5,230 nt of DNA from Microcoleaceae cyanobacterium UBA11344. GTDB lineage: Bacteria > Cyanobacteriota > Cyanobacteriia > Cyanobacteriales > Microcoleaceae. The DNA lies in assembly GCA_003483675.1 (NCBI GenBank), contig DMYK01000182.1, positions 1 through 5,230 of the forward strand. The letters run 5' to 3'. The notes beneath the pieces were generated by a model. The model saw nothing but the letters and a program-made list of their open reading frames with translations. It was not told the origin of the DNA and searched no databases. The stretch's first letter is position 1. Every line of letters begins with the position of its first letter. The position numbers and the translations under genes were made by a program. Of the stretch, positions 1-5,220 are shown piece after piece.

Positions 1-330
1 AAGAAAGATTCGGCAACTATGAGTTACTTTTTTGTAACGACTGGAATGGCGATTTTTATGTTAATTGGGTTGACGATAATTATCGATGTGTTTCAAAAGA
101 GATGGTGGTTGCAGTTGTTTATTGATAACGGGGTGAATCCGATGATTGGCTACGTGGGATTTGCGAATATTCTGTGGCCGATTCTGGTTTTAAATAAATG
201 GGAACCGGTGATTATAGAAATGACTTCAACTGCTCCGTTTATGGGTTTTTTGAGGGGGTTTGGATATACGGCGATTGTGGCGTTAATTGTGGTGGTGTTT
301 ACGAGGTTTAAATTGTTTTTGAGAACGTGA
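1..330 (+). CDS. C-terminal part of a DUF5009 / HGSNAT-like membrane acyltransferase (5' truncated by window)
   Basis: The reading frame is open from base 1 and stops at TGA 328-330, so the 109 visible residues are the C-terminal end of a longer protein. The Met at base 19 is internal, because the preceding codons (KKDSAT) fit the family pattern just before a transmembrane helix. About three hydrophobic helices are visible: roughly residues 8-28, 46-64 (with an NPMIGY motif at its start) and 82-103, ending in a basic tail. The NPMIGY segment and helix spacing resemble the C-terminal region of DUF5009 / heparan-alpha-glucosaminide N-acetyltransferase-like proteins. These are multi-pass inner-membrane proteins thought to transfer acyl groups to sugars. 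The catalytic part lies outside the window, so the substrate cannot be inferred. The gene is convergent with the next one and has no evident link to the ParA-HEPN genes. The assignment is from remembered family similarity. Confidence 0.7.
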   Translation, partial: KKDSATMSYFFVTTGMAIFMLIGLTIIIDVFQKRWWLQLFIDNGVNPMIGYVGFANILWPILVLNKWEPVIIEMTSTAPFMGFLRGFGYTAIVALIVVVFTRFKLFLRT

Positions 331-360
331 GATAATTAAAGGGCAAGTTTATCTTCACGT
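325..360 (+). terminator. Stem-loop over the stop codon of the first gene, possible terminator
   Basis: The arms 325-335 (ACGTGAGATAA) and 349-360 (TTATCTTCACGT) pair over 11 bp with one bulged base (T354) and a 13-nt loop. The TGA stop (328-330) lies inside the left arm. The bases after the stem (CTTGTA) are only mildly U-rich, so this is a weak intrinsic terminator or a 3'-end-protecting hairpin. Its position at the end of a gene supports a 3'-end role. Confidence 0.4.
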
Positions 361-380
361 CTTGTATCGGAATGATTTAA

Positions 381-408
381 CCGCAGAGAACACAGAGGAC
401 ACAGAGGG
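381..408. repeat. Three tandem 9-nt units of a dispersed CACAGAGGA-type repeat
   Basis: Positions 382-390 (CGCAGAGAA), 391-399 (CACAGAGGA) and 400-408 (CACAGAGGG) are three head-to-tail 9-mers with the consensus CRCAGAGRR. From memory, sequences of this ACCGCAGAG...ACACAGAGG form are scattered through intergenic regions of many cyanobacterial genomes. Here it lies between two convergent genes. No coding frame or promoter is apparent in it. Confidence 0.6.
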
Positions 409-426
409 AGAGAATCGGACTCTGAC

Positions 427-494
427 AGAGAAACCGGGTTTTTACTGAATCTGTGAGTAAAAACGGAGTATTTTTGTAAGAAACCCGGTTTCTT
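427..494. repeat. REPIN-like element: two inverted copies of an AGAAACCSGGTTTCT-type palindrome
   Basis: The left copy (about 429-445) and right copy (about 476-494) share AGAAACCGGGTTT in opposite orientation and pair with one bulged base through the flanking TTAC/GTAA. The right copy is itself a perfect odd-length palindrome (478-494, AAGAAACCCGGTTTCTT, 8-bp arms around a central C). A second hairpin, TTTTTACT (439-446) with AGTAAAAA (456-463) and a 9-nt loop, overlaps the left copy, so the two folds compete. The form resembles a REP doublet or a very short MITE. It lies between convergent 3' ends, where it could also help end transcription from both sides. Confidence 0.6.
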
Positions 495-511
495 AACCCC
501 GTGCGTAACTC

Positions 512-1570
512 CTATGGAAGTGATTTTAAAATGCCGCTTTCTAATTGGTCAATTGCTGCCATAATTCCGGTTTCTGGATTTTTTAGCAGGGATATTTTGA
601 CATCTTTCAAGTAACTTACAATGTGTTCCCGCAAAATTGGTCTTTCTACTTTCACGGTGCGATCGTAATCCCACAAATCCCACATGATAATTCCAACACC
701 AACAATCGGATCGATTAAACTTACTCCTAATTGACTCGCAACAGTACCGCCTGTTTTTGTGGCCATCTTGGCGGCGGCTTTGCTGGCAACTTTTGCCGTA
801 ACTTTGCTGCCAATCTTGCTAGCAACTCCCAATATTAAGGGCTTAGTAACTAAGTAACCGCTGCCGCCAACTAATACTTTTAATGATAAATTCGAGACGT
901 TTCCTTTATCGCTAATTGTGATGGCGATATCGTTCAGATATTTATCCCACTGTGCTTGAGGTATGTTATAATTGTTTTGAACTACTTTCACATTCTTGCT
1001 AACTTCTGCTATGTACAAGTTAGCAGTATCTTGAGTGATTAATTGAAACCGCAGTTGAGCGTTTCTTGGTATCAGCACGCGGTTGGCAAATTCTCTTTGA
1101 AAGTCTTCGGTTAATTTTTCGGAAACATCTTGAGAAGCTGCATTCATATCAAACCTGTTGAGTACGGCTGATTTCACGAAATTGAAAGGTACGGTAAACT
1201 CCATCTTTTTTTGGTTGAAGTAATCGAAGTACCAATCGAGGAAATTGTTGTCAACTCGCGCAATTACTTCGGCTTCCCATTTGTCCAACTCTTTAGATGC
1301 GAAAGTCTCAGCAGTTATATGAGCTTTTTGGATGGCATTTTTCACATCTTGATTAACTTTGCTAAAATCGTGCGGCGGCGAGACTACAACTGTTGTAGTT
1401 GGAGTATTTGTGAATGACTTGGAAATGATAAAATTACCTAACAGGGGAATAATTACCACCAGAATTACGCTCGTCCAAATCATGGGTGTCACAGTTTTGA
1501 TCAACTGAGCGATCGCCTTGAGACGCTCTGTTTTCTCCGAATAGCTAATTTTTTCCTTGTCTTGACTCAT
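512..1570 (-). CDS. Membrane-anchored protein of unknown function with Lys tetrapeptide repeat
   Basis: This is a 352-aa protein that I cannot assign to a named family. The start is well fixed: an in-frame TGA lies four codons upstream of the ATG. Residues 1-28 are charged and likely cytoplasmic, and residues 29-49 form a strong transmembrane helix. Residues 55-66 are a Thr/Val/Pro-rich linker. Residues 70-230 are a polar, mostly helical domain with many aromatic and charged residues, presumably outside the cytoplasm. Residues 251-274 are six consecutive tetrapeptides of the form small-Lys-hydrophobic-small, with Lys at 252, 256, 260, 264, 268 and 272. A second hydrophobic stretch at about 281-300 ends in WDLWDY, followed by a charged C-terminal helix. 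The overall plan resembles uncharacterised proteins I recall from proteobacteria and cyanobacteria, with a membrane anchor, an Ala/Lys/Gly-rich tract and a DPIVG...WDLWD motif. It is divergent from the parA-like gene; a functional link is not shown. There is no clear Shine-Dalgarno site, which is common in cyanobacteria. Confidence 0.85.
   Translation of the reverse strand: MSQDKEKISYSEKTERLKAIAQLIKTVTPMIWTSVILVVIIPLLGNFIISKSFTNTPTTTVVVSPPHDFSKVNQDVKNAIQKAHITAETFASKELDKWEAEVIARVDNNFLDWYFDYFNQKKMEFTVPFNFVKSAVLNRFDMNAASQDVSEKLTEDFQREFANRVLIPRNAQLRFQLITQDTANLYIAEVSKNVKVVQNNYNIPQAQWDKYLNDIAITISDKGNVSNLSLKVLVGGSGYLVTKPLILGVASKIGSKVTAKVASKAAAKMATKTGGTVASQLGVSLIDPIVGVGIIMWDLWDYDRTVKVERPILREHIVSYLKDVKISLLKNPETGIMAAIDQLESGILKSLP
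749..820 (-). repeat. Six tandem 12-nt units encoding a (small)-K-(hydrophobic)-(small) tetrapeptide
   Basis: Within the unknown membrane protein, residues 251-274 read SKIG, SKVT, AKVA, SKAA, AKMA, TKTG. At DNA level this is a degenerate 12-bp tandem repeat, visible on the + strand as successive CTTTGCTGGCAA-like units. The amino-acid pattern is better kept than the bases, which suggests selection on the protein. The tract sits just before the second hydrophobic segment. Confidence 0.75.
1509..1516. repeat. HIP1 octamer GCGATCGC
   Basis: This is a perfect copy of the highly iterated palindrome HIP1, which is abundant in many cyanobacterial genomes. It lies near the 5' end of the membrane-protein gene and helps place the organism. 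Confidence 0.8.
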
Positions 1571-1609
1571 GGCGGTTGCTCAATTGATGAGAATTAATGG
1601 CTAGTTTCG

Positions 1610-1638
1610 ATTATAGGCGGCGCTTCCTGAATTGTGTT
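1610..1638 (-). promoter_or_regulatory. Putative promoter of the leftward membrane-protein gene
   Basis: Read on the minus strand, a perfect TATAAT -10 box lies at 1610-1615. The -35 region is weak: AACACA at 17-bp spacing (1633-1638), or GTAACA at 19-bp spacing (1635-1640). The predicted transcript would start about 33 nt upstream of the ATG at 1570. The -10 match is good and well placed, but the -35 match is poor. Confidence 0.45.
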
Positions 1639-1700
1639 ACAGGCGATCGGCTTGGAATTCTGGAAAAGTTGGGGAAAAAGTGCGATCGACCTTTCATCCC

Positions 1701-1717
1701 TGACTGTATAATAGTCA
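1701..1717 (+). promoter_or_regulatory. Putative parA-HEPN promoter -10 box inside a TGACT inverted repeat
   Basis: A perfect TATAAT lies at 1707-1712, about 55 nt upstream of the parA-like start. No strong -35 box is visible; the best is TCGACC at 1686-1691 with a short 15-bp spacer. The -10 box is enclosed by TGACT (1701-1705) and AGTCA (1713-1717), a perfect 5-bp inverted repeat with a 7-nt centre. A further CTGACT copy lies at 1741-1746, about 41 nt downstream of the first. A protein bound to this repeat would block the promoter, so it is a candidate operator. ParA-type proteins are known to autoregulate in some systems, but which protein would bind here is unknown. Confidence 0.45.
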
Positions 1718-1767
1718 TAGCCTTAGTTATAGCTCAGGTACTGACTTCCCCAAAAGTATAAAAAAAC

Positions 1768-2817
1768 ATGGTTCACAAAATAGCTCTATTTAATCACAAG
1801 GGCGGCGTTAGCAAAACAACCACTACATTTAATCTAGGATGGATGTTAGCCACGAAGGGAAAAAAAGTAATAATAGTGGATGCTGATCCGCAATGTGAAC
1901 TCACAGAAATGGTTTTGAGATTTTCAACTAAGGAAGATATAGAGGGGTTATATAAAAAAGAACAGAATATTAAATCAGGCTTAGCACCTGTATTTGAATC
2001 AAGGCCTAAGCTAATTGAGGCTGTAGATTGTTTGCCAGTAGAAGGGTGCGATGGTTTGTTTTTGTTGCCCGGTCATGTGGGATTTGCTGAATATGAGGTA
2101 ACATTAGGCATTGCACAAGAGCTAAGTGGTTCAATTCAAACACTGCAAAACTTACCTGGTTCAATTTCATATCTTTTGCAAAAAACAGCAGATAAGTTTA
2201 AGGCTGATTATATTTTGATTGATATGAGTCCAAATTTAAGCTCAATCAATCAGAACCTAATGATGACCAGTGATTTTTTTATCCTTCCCACAAATCCTGA
2301 CTTCTTTTCAGTAATGGCAATTGATTCATTGGCAAAAATTTTGCCCAAATGGTATGCTTGGGCTCAAAAAGCTTCAGAAATGAGGATTTTGAAAGATGCC
2401 GACTATCCATTTCCCAAAGTTACACCGCGCTTGCTTGGAACTATTGTTCAAAACTATACAATCAGATATGGAGAGCCTGCTACGGTTTTTCAGAATTGGA
2501 TTAATAAAATCAAAGTAGCTGTTTCCGCTAGATTAGGGCCATCTTTGCGAGAAAATAATATGCTGCTAACCGATGAAATGTACGCATCTCAAGGAATTAA
2601 AAGTGATTTTTGCCTTGCAAAAATTTCTGCTTTTAACAGTTTGATTGCTAAGTCTCAGAAGTATCAAACACCAGTTTTTGCCCTCACATCTGAGCAAATA
2701 GAGCAGGTTGGTATAGTTTTAAAAACTACTCTAGAAGCACAAGAAAAGTTTAGAAATACTTTTGATAAACTAGCAGATAAAATTATTGGGTTAACTGCCA
2801 ATGCAGTCAGCAATTGA
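1768..2817 (+). CDS. ParA/MinD-family ATPase, partner of the HEPN protein
   Basis: This 349-aa P-loop ATPase is of the deviant Walker A type. Residues 11-18 are KGGVSKTT, with signature Lys11 and P-loop Lys16; Ser15 replaces the more usual Gly. The Walker A' motif VDADPQ follows at 37-42. Walker B, ILIDMSP, is at 149-155 with Asp152, followed by a conserved stretch to about 195 (SSINQNL, NPDFFSVMAIDSL). These features predict ATP-dependent dimerisation, often with non-specific DNA binding, in the cytoplasm. It is longer than typical Soj-like ParA proteins (about 250-260 aa), with extra sequence at about 52-140 and 195-300, and has no N-terminal helix-turn-helix. The start is fixed by an in-frame TAA at 1759-1761, two codons before the ATG; there is no Shine-Dalgarno site. 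The gene overlaps the HEPN gene by 17 nt and no ParB gene follows, so a regulatory or defence role is more likely than replicon partition. The ATPase call is firm; the role is inferred. Confidence 0.93.
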   Translation: MVHKIALFNHKGGVSKTTTTFNLGWMLATKGKKVIIVDADPQCELTEMVLRFSTKEDIEGLYKKEQNIKSGLAPVFESRPKLIEAVDCLPVEGCDGLFLLPGHVGFAEYEVTLGIAQELSGSIQTLQNLPGSISYLLQKTADKFKADYILIDMSPNLSSINQNLMMTSDFFILPTNPDFFSVMAIDSLAKILPKWYAWAQKASEMRILKDADYPFPKVTPRLLGTIVQNYTIRYGEPATVFQNWINKIKVAVSARLGPSLRENNMLLTDEMYASQGIKSDFCLAKISAFNSLIAKSQKYQTPVFALTSEQIEQVGIVLKTTLEAQEKFRNTFDKLADKIIGLTANAVSN

Positions 2818-3406
2818 TCTGTTTCGCATCAGTATTGCTCGCGTTCGGGAGCTGATTGCTGTGCATAATTCTCTAAAAGCTCAAGCTAGTAGTGTTGTCG
2901 ATCTTTCAGATATGCTCAGAGCTGCACTTGTTCTAGCGGTTAGCGCTTTAGACTACTATATTCACGAAGTTGTCAGAATAGGAATGTTAGAAATTCATCG
3001 CGGGCAACGTCTTGAACCGCCAGCATTTTCGGGGTTTCAAATTTCGCTGGGTAACGCTCGTGCAGGTATAAACGCAGGACAAAATATTGATTCCTGGTTA
3101 GAAGATGAAATTCGCCAACGTCACAGCTACAAAAGTTTTCAGCAGCCAAATGCTATAGCTGATGCTGTCCGGCTGATTTGCGATAAAAAGTTGTGGGAAG
3201 AAGTCTCTATTAACATGGGTAGCCCTGCTAAAGATATAAAACAACAACTAAGTCGGATTGTCGATCGCCGAAATAAGATAGCACATGAAGCAGATATAGA
3301 TCCTGCATACTCAATAGGCGATCGCTGGCCTATTGATGAACTATTAGTTAATGAAGCGGTTGATTTTATTGAGCAAGTTGTTGAGAGCATACACAAGATT
3401 TTGTAA
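2801..3406 (+). CDS. RiboL-PSP-HEPN-type protein, predicted ribonuclease
   Basis: This is a 201-aa, largely helical soluble protein. Near the C-terminus is the HEPN catalytic signature R-x4-H: Arg157, Asn158 and His162 in DRRNKIAHEAD. Asn directly after Arg is typical of active HEPN RNases. Residues 36-60 (LSDMLRAAL...ALDYYIHEVVR) form the other conserved helix, and residues 107-124 (RHSYKSFQQPNAIADAVR) are a characteristic central segment. The whole chain matches my memory of the RiboL-PSP-HEPN group, which is about this length, so it appears full length. HEPN proteins of this kind are metal-independent RNases found in toxin-antitoxin, abortive-infection and CRISPR-associated contexts. The ATG lies inside the end of the ParA-like gene, and an in-frame TAA at 2792-2794 rules out an earlier start, so translation is probably coupled. 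Unlike the common HEPN/MNT pairs, no nucleotidyltransferase antitoxin is present; the ParA-like ATPase occupies the partner position. The gene carries a HIP1 site. Confidence 0.87.
   Translation: MQSAIDLFRISIARVRELIAVHNSLKAQASSVVDLSDMLRAALVLAVSALDYYIHEVVRIGMLEIHRGQRLEPPAFSGFQISLGNARAGINAGQNIDSWLEDEIRQRHSYKSFQQPNAIADAVRLICDKKLWEEVSINMGSPAKDIKQQLSRIVDRRNKIAHEADIDPAYSIGDRWPIDELLVNEAVDFIEQVVESIHKIL
3318..3325. repeat. HIP1 octamer GCGATCGC
   Basis: This is a second perfect HIP1 site, inside the HEPN gene. Its presence suggests the gene has spent time in HIP1-rich cyanobacterial genomes. The neighbouring ParA-like and methyltransferase genes contain no perfect copy. Confidence 0.8.
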
Positions 3407-3420
3407 CATAGGTTGCTCTC
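3383..3420. terminator. Inverted repeat across the convergent HEPN / methyltransferase 3' ends
   Basis: GAGAGCA (3383-3389) and TGCTCTC (3414-3420) are perfect 7-bp arms. A small inner hairpin, ACAA (3393-3396) with TTGT (3401-3404), lies in the 24-nt loop. The structure spans the HEPN stop codon and ends directly before the stop of the opposing gene. No T-run follows on either strand, so it is at best a weak bidirectional terminator. Confidence 0.3.
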
Positions 3421-5148
3421 CTAAAATAACTCACCCTGTACTCCCATATCCTGATTTTCCCTTTGCGTCTTCTTAAATGTCAATTCTCCCTGTTTCATAT
3501 CGAAAAATTCTGGTCTTTTCTGTTTAGTTAATAATTCTTCAATAGTTAAAATTTGAATTTTCGCGTAATCCCTACCATTTCCAGCTTTATAAAATCCTGA
3601 TGATGCCGCTTCCTTAATCATGGGTTTAGTGGGAGTAGTGAGAGTAACAAATAATCCAATATCAGCCTTATTTGTCTCCATTGTTCCTCGCAAATCTCTA
3701 ATCATAGATGCGTTAATATTTTTACCTCCTTTGACGCTAACAATAATTTTCTTCACTGCTGTTTTATTGGATTTTTTGAGATCAACTACATCTTCAAAAA
3801 AGATTAATCCATCTATACCACCATCAGCACCTTTCTTTTTATCTTTGTATGGCTGTGCATTAACGAGAGAACAAGCCCACCATTGAAATTGATAGGGGTC
3901 ACGTTCAAATAAATCTAATGCTGCGTCTAAATCTTTTGGTGTACCTTCTACCTCAAATTCAATCCCCGGAACTAACTTTTGATTTTTATTTTCATCTTGA
4001 ATAAATTTCTCAGGGAAAGCATCTTTTAAGCGTTTTTCTATCAGGGCAATTGCTAAATGAGTAATATCTATTCCAATCCAATTTCTGCCTAAATTTTCGG
4101 CGGCGTGTATTGCAGTACCACATCCACAAAAGGGATCAAGTATAATATCACCTTTATTACTACTAGCTTGGATAATTCTTTCTAATAAAGCTAAAGGTTT
4201 TTGAGTAGGATAGCCGAGGCGTTCTCTAGCTTGTGAAGAGACAGGCTTAATATCACTAATTATGTCTTGTATCTGTGTGCCTGGAGCTTCATCTAAATAT
4301 CTCTTATATTGTGGTACTTGCCCTTTAACTGGCCAATAAATTAGATTATTAGCATTGAGAATATCTAGTTTTTCTTGTGTTGATAATGACTTATAAATGC
4401 TATTAGTTAAGCTTTCAATTGCCTTTACAGGTAATGCCCAGTGACGACCAACATCAGTAGGGTTAACACCCCGCCAAGGCTTACCAGAATCACCTTTTCT
4501 GACACCTGGTGCTGTTAGTGTTACCAGTCGATAACACCCTTTATCATCTTCAAATCTATAGAAGTCTTTAACATAGTCTTCATCATAATCTTGATAAACT
4601 TGATTCCATGTATAAATTTTAGATTTTGTATATAACAATATAAGATCATGAACTGGCCCCCATCTTTTAGCTCCGCCGTGAGATCCAGTACGTTTCCAAA
4701 CAATTTCATTGCGGAAATTTATTGGTTCAAAAACTAAGTCTGAAATCATCTTTAGATAATGACTAGCGGTAGGATCGCAGTGTAAATATAAACTACCTGT
4801 AGATTTCAAAACCCGATGCAATTCTAATAAGCGAATTGCCATCATTACTAGATAAGCAGAAAGAGAGTTTTTCCCTAACGTCCTCACCAATAAATCTAAT
4901 AATTCATATAATTCACCTTTCTTATCCCTTAATTGATCCAAAAAATGCTCAGATTCGATACCCCATGTCCAAGTATCTTCAAAAGCAGTTATCTGAGCTT
5001 CTGAACGTTCACCAGTAGCATTTTTAAATAGCACATTATAATCAGCCTTAGAATTAAAAGGCGGATCGAGATAGATTAAATCAATAAACTCATCAGATAT
5101 GTGTTCTCTTAAAACTTGTAAATTGTCACCATAGTAGAGACGTTTCAT
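3421..5148 (-). CDS. DNA methyltransferase (beta class) fused to Mrr-like restriction endonuclease domain
   Basis: This 575-aa protein has two parts. Residues 1-375 are an S-adenosylmethionine-dependent amino-methyltransferase. Catalytic motif IV, LDPPF, is at 27-31; motif X-like PTQKP is at 314-318; the SAM-binding motif I, LDPFCGCGT, is at 337-345. The order IV, target-recognition region (about 140-310), X, I defines the beta class, which methylates adenine N6 or cytosine N4. Residues about 400-545 are an Mrr-type PD-(D/E)xK nuclease domain: GGIDG with Asp446, then VSVKGG with Lys473, then RDLRGTM and a GLFVTL...PTKPM segment. The residue two before the Lys is Ser471 rather than Glu/Gln; I recall Ser as a common variant in this group. 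An in-frame TGA one codon before the ATG supports the start. The fusion suggests modification and cleavage in one chain, as in type IIG or type III-like enzymes, but the recognition site and cleavage activity cannot be read from sequence. No separate specificity or helicase subunit is present here. It is convergent with the HEPN gene. Confidence 0.92.
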   Translation of the reverse strand: MKRLYYGDNLQVLREHISDEFIDLIYLDPPFNSKADYNVLFKNATGERSEAQITAFEDTWTWGIESEHFLDQLRDKKGELYELLDLLVRTLGKNSLSAYLVMMAIRLLELHRVLKSTGSLYLHCDPTASHYLKMISDLVFEPINFRNEIVWKRTGSHGGAKRWGPVHDLILLYTKSKIYTWNQVYQDYDEDYVKDFYRFEDDKGCYRLVTLTAPGVRKGDSGKPWRGVNPTDVGRHWALPVKAIESLTNSIYKSLSTQEKLDILNANNLIYWPVKGQVPQYKRYLDEAPGTQIQDIISDIKPVSSQARERLGYPTQKPLALLERIIQASSNKGDIILDPFCGCGTAIHAAENLGRNWIGIDITHLAIALIEKRLKDAFPEKFIQDENKNQKLVPGIEFEVEGTPKDLDAALDLFERDPYQFQWWACSLVNAQPYKDKKKGADGGIDGLIFFEDVVDLKKSNKTAVKKIIVSVKGGKNINASMIRDLRGTMETNKADIGLFVTLTTPTKPMIKEAASSGFYKAGNGRDYAKIQILTIEELLTKQKRPEFFDMKQGELTFKKTQRENQDMGVQGELF

Positions 5149-5179
5149 AATTCACTTAGACTTAATTAATTTTAACAAG

Positions 5180-5220
5180 AAAAAGGAATGGGGTTAGTAA
5201 GAATAACCCCATTCTTTTTT
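5180..5220. terminator. Strong hairpin terminator, probably bidirectional
   Basis: The arms 5180-5196 and 5204-5220 pair over 17 bp with one G-T pair and a 7-nt loop (5197-5203). The core is GGGGTTA/TAACCCC, flanked by an A-run on the left and a T-run on the right, so either strand yields a stem ending in a U-tract. No rightward gene ends near it in the window. It therefore most likely ends a gene lying beyond the right edge on the minus strand and insulates the methyltransferase gene, whose ATG is only 31 nt away. Confidence 0.8.

Noticed and set aside
381..494. CRISPR array
   Set aside because: The repeat units are 9 nt in direct tandem, or single inverted palindromes. There are no regularly spaced 25-40 nt repeats with unique spacers and no cas genes.
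1211..1417. A 68-codon open frame on the + strand within the membrane-protein gene
   Set aside because: It is fully antisense to a well-supported gene and has no recognisable protein features.
1768..2817. Plasmid or chromosome partition locus (parAB)
   Set aside because: The ATPase is ParA-like, but the following gene is a HEPN protein rather than a ParB, and I see no parS-like 16-bp palindrome array. A partition role for this gene alone is not supported.
3139..3396. An 85-codon open frame on the - strand opposite the HEPN gene
   Set aside because: It is antisense to the conserved HEPN catalytic region, and its Ser/Ile-rich composition is typical of a shadow frame.
3620..3886. An 88-codon open frame on the + strand opposite the methyltransferase gene
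   Set aside because: It is antisense to the conserved Mrr-like domain and reads as a hydrophobic shadow without its own promoter or ribosome binding site.
3421..5148. Inactive nuclease domain because Ser471 replaces Glu/Gln
   Set aside because: Asp446 and Lys473 are present and the surrounding motifs are intact. Ser at this position is, as I recall, frequent in the group, so inactivation cannot be concluded.
1768..5148. Lack of HIP1 sites in the ParA-like and methyltransferase genes as proof of recent transfer
   Set aside because: With only two perfect HIP1 sites in 5.2 kb, absence from two AT-rich genes is weak evidence, and the HEPN gene in the same operon does contain one.
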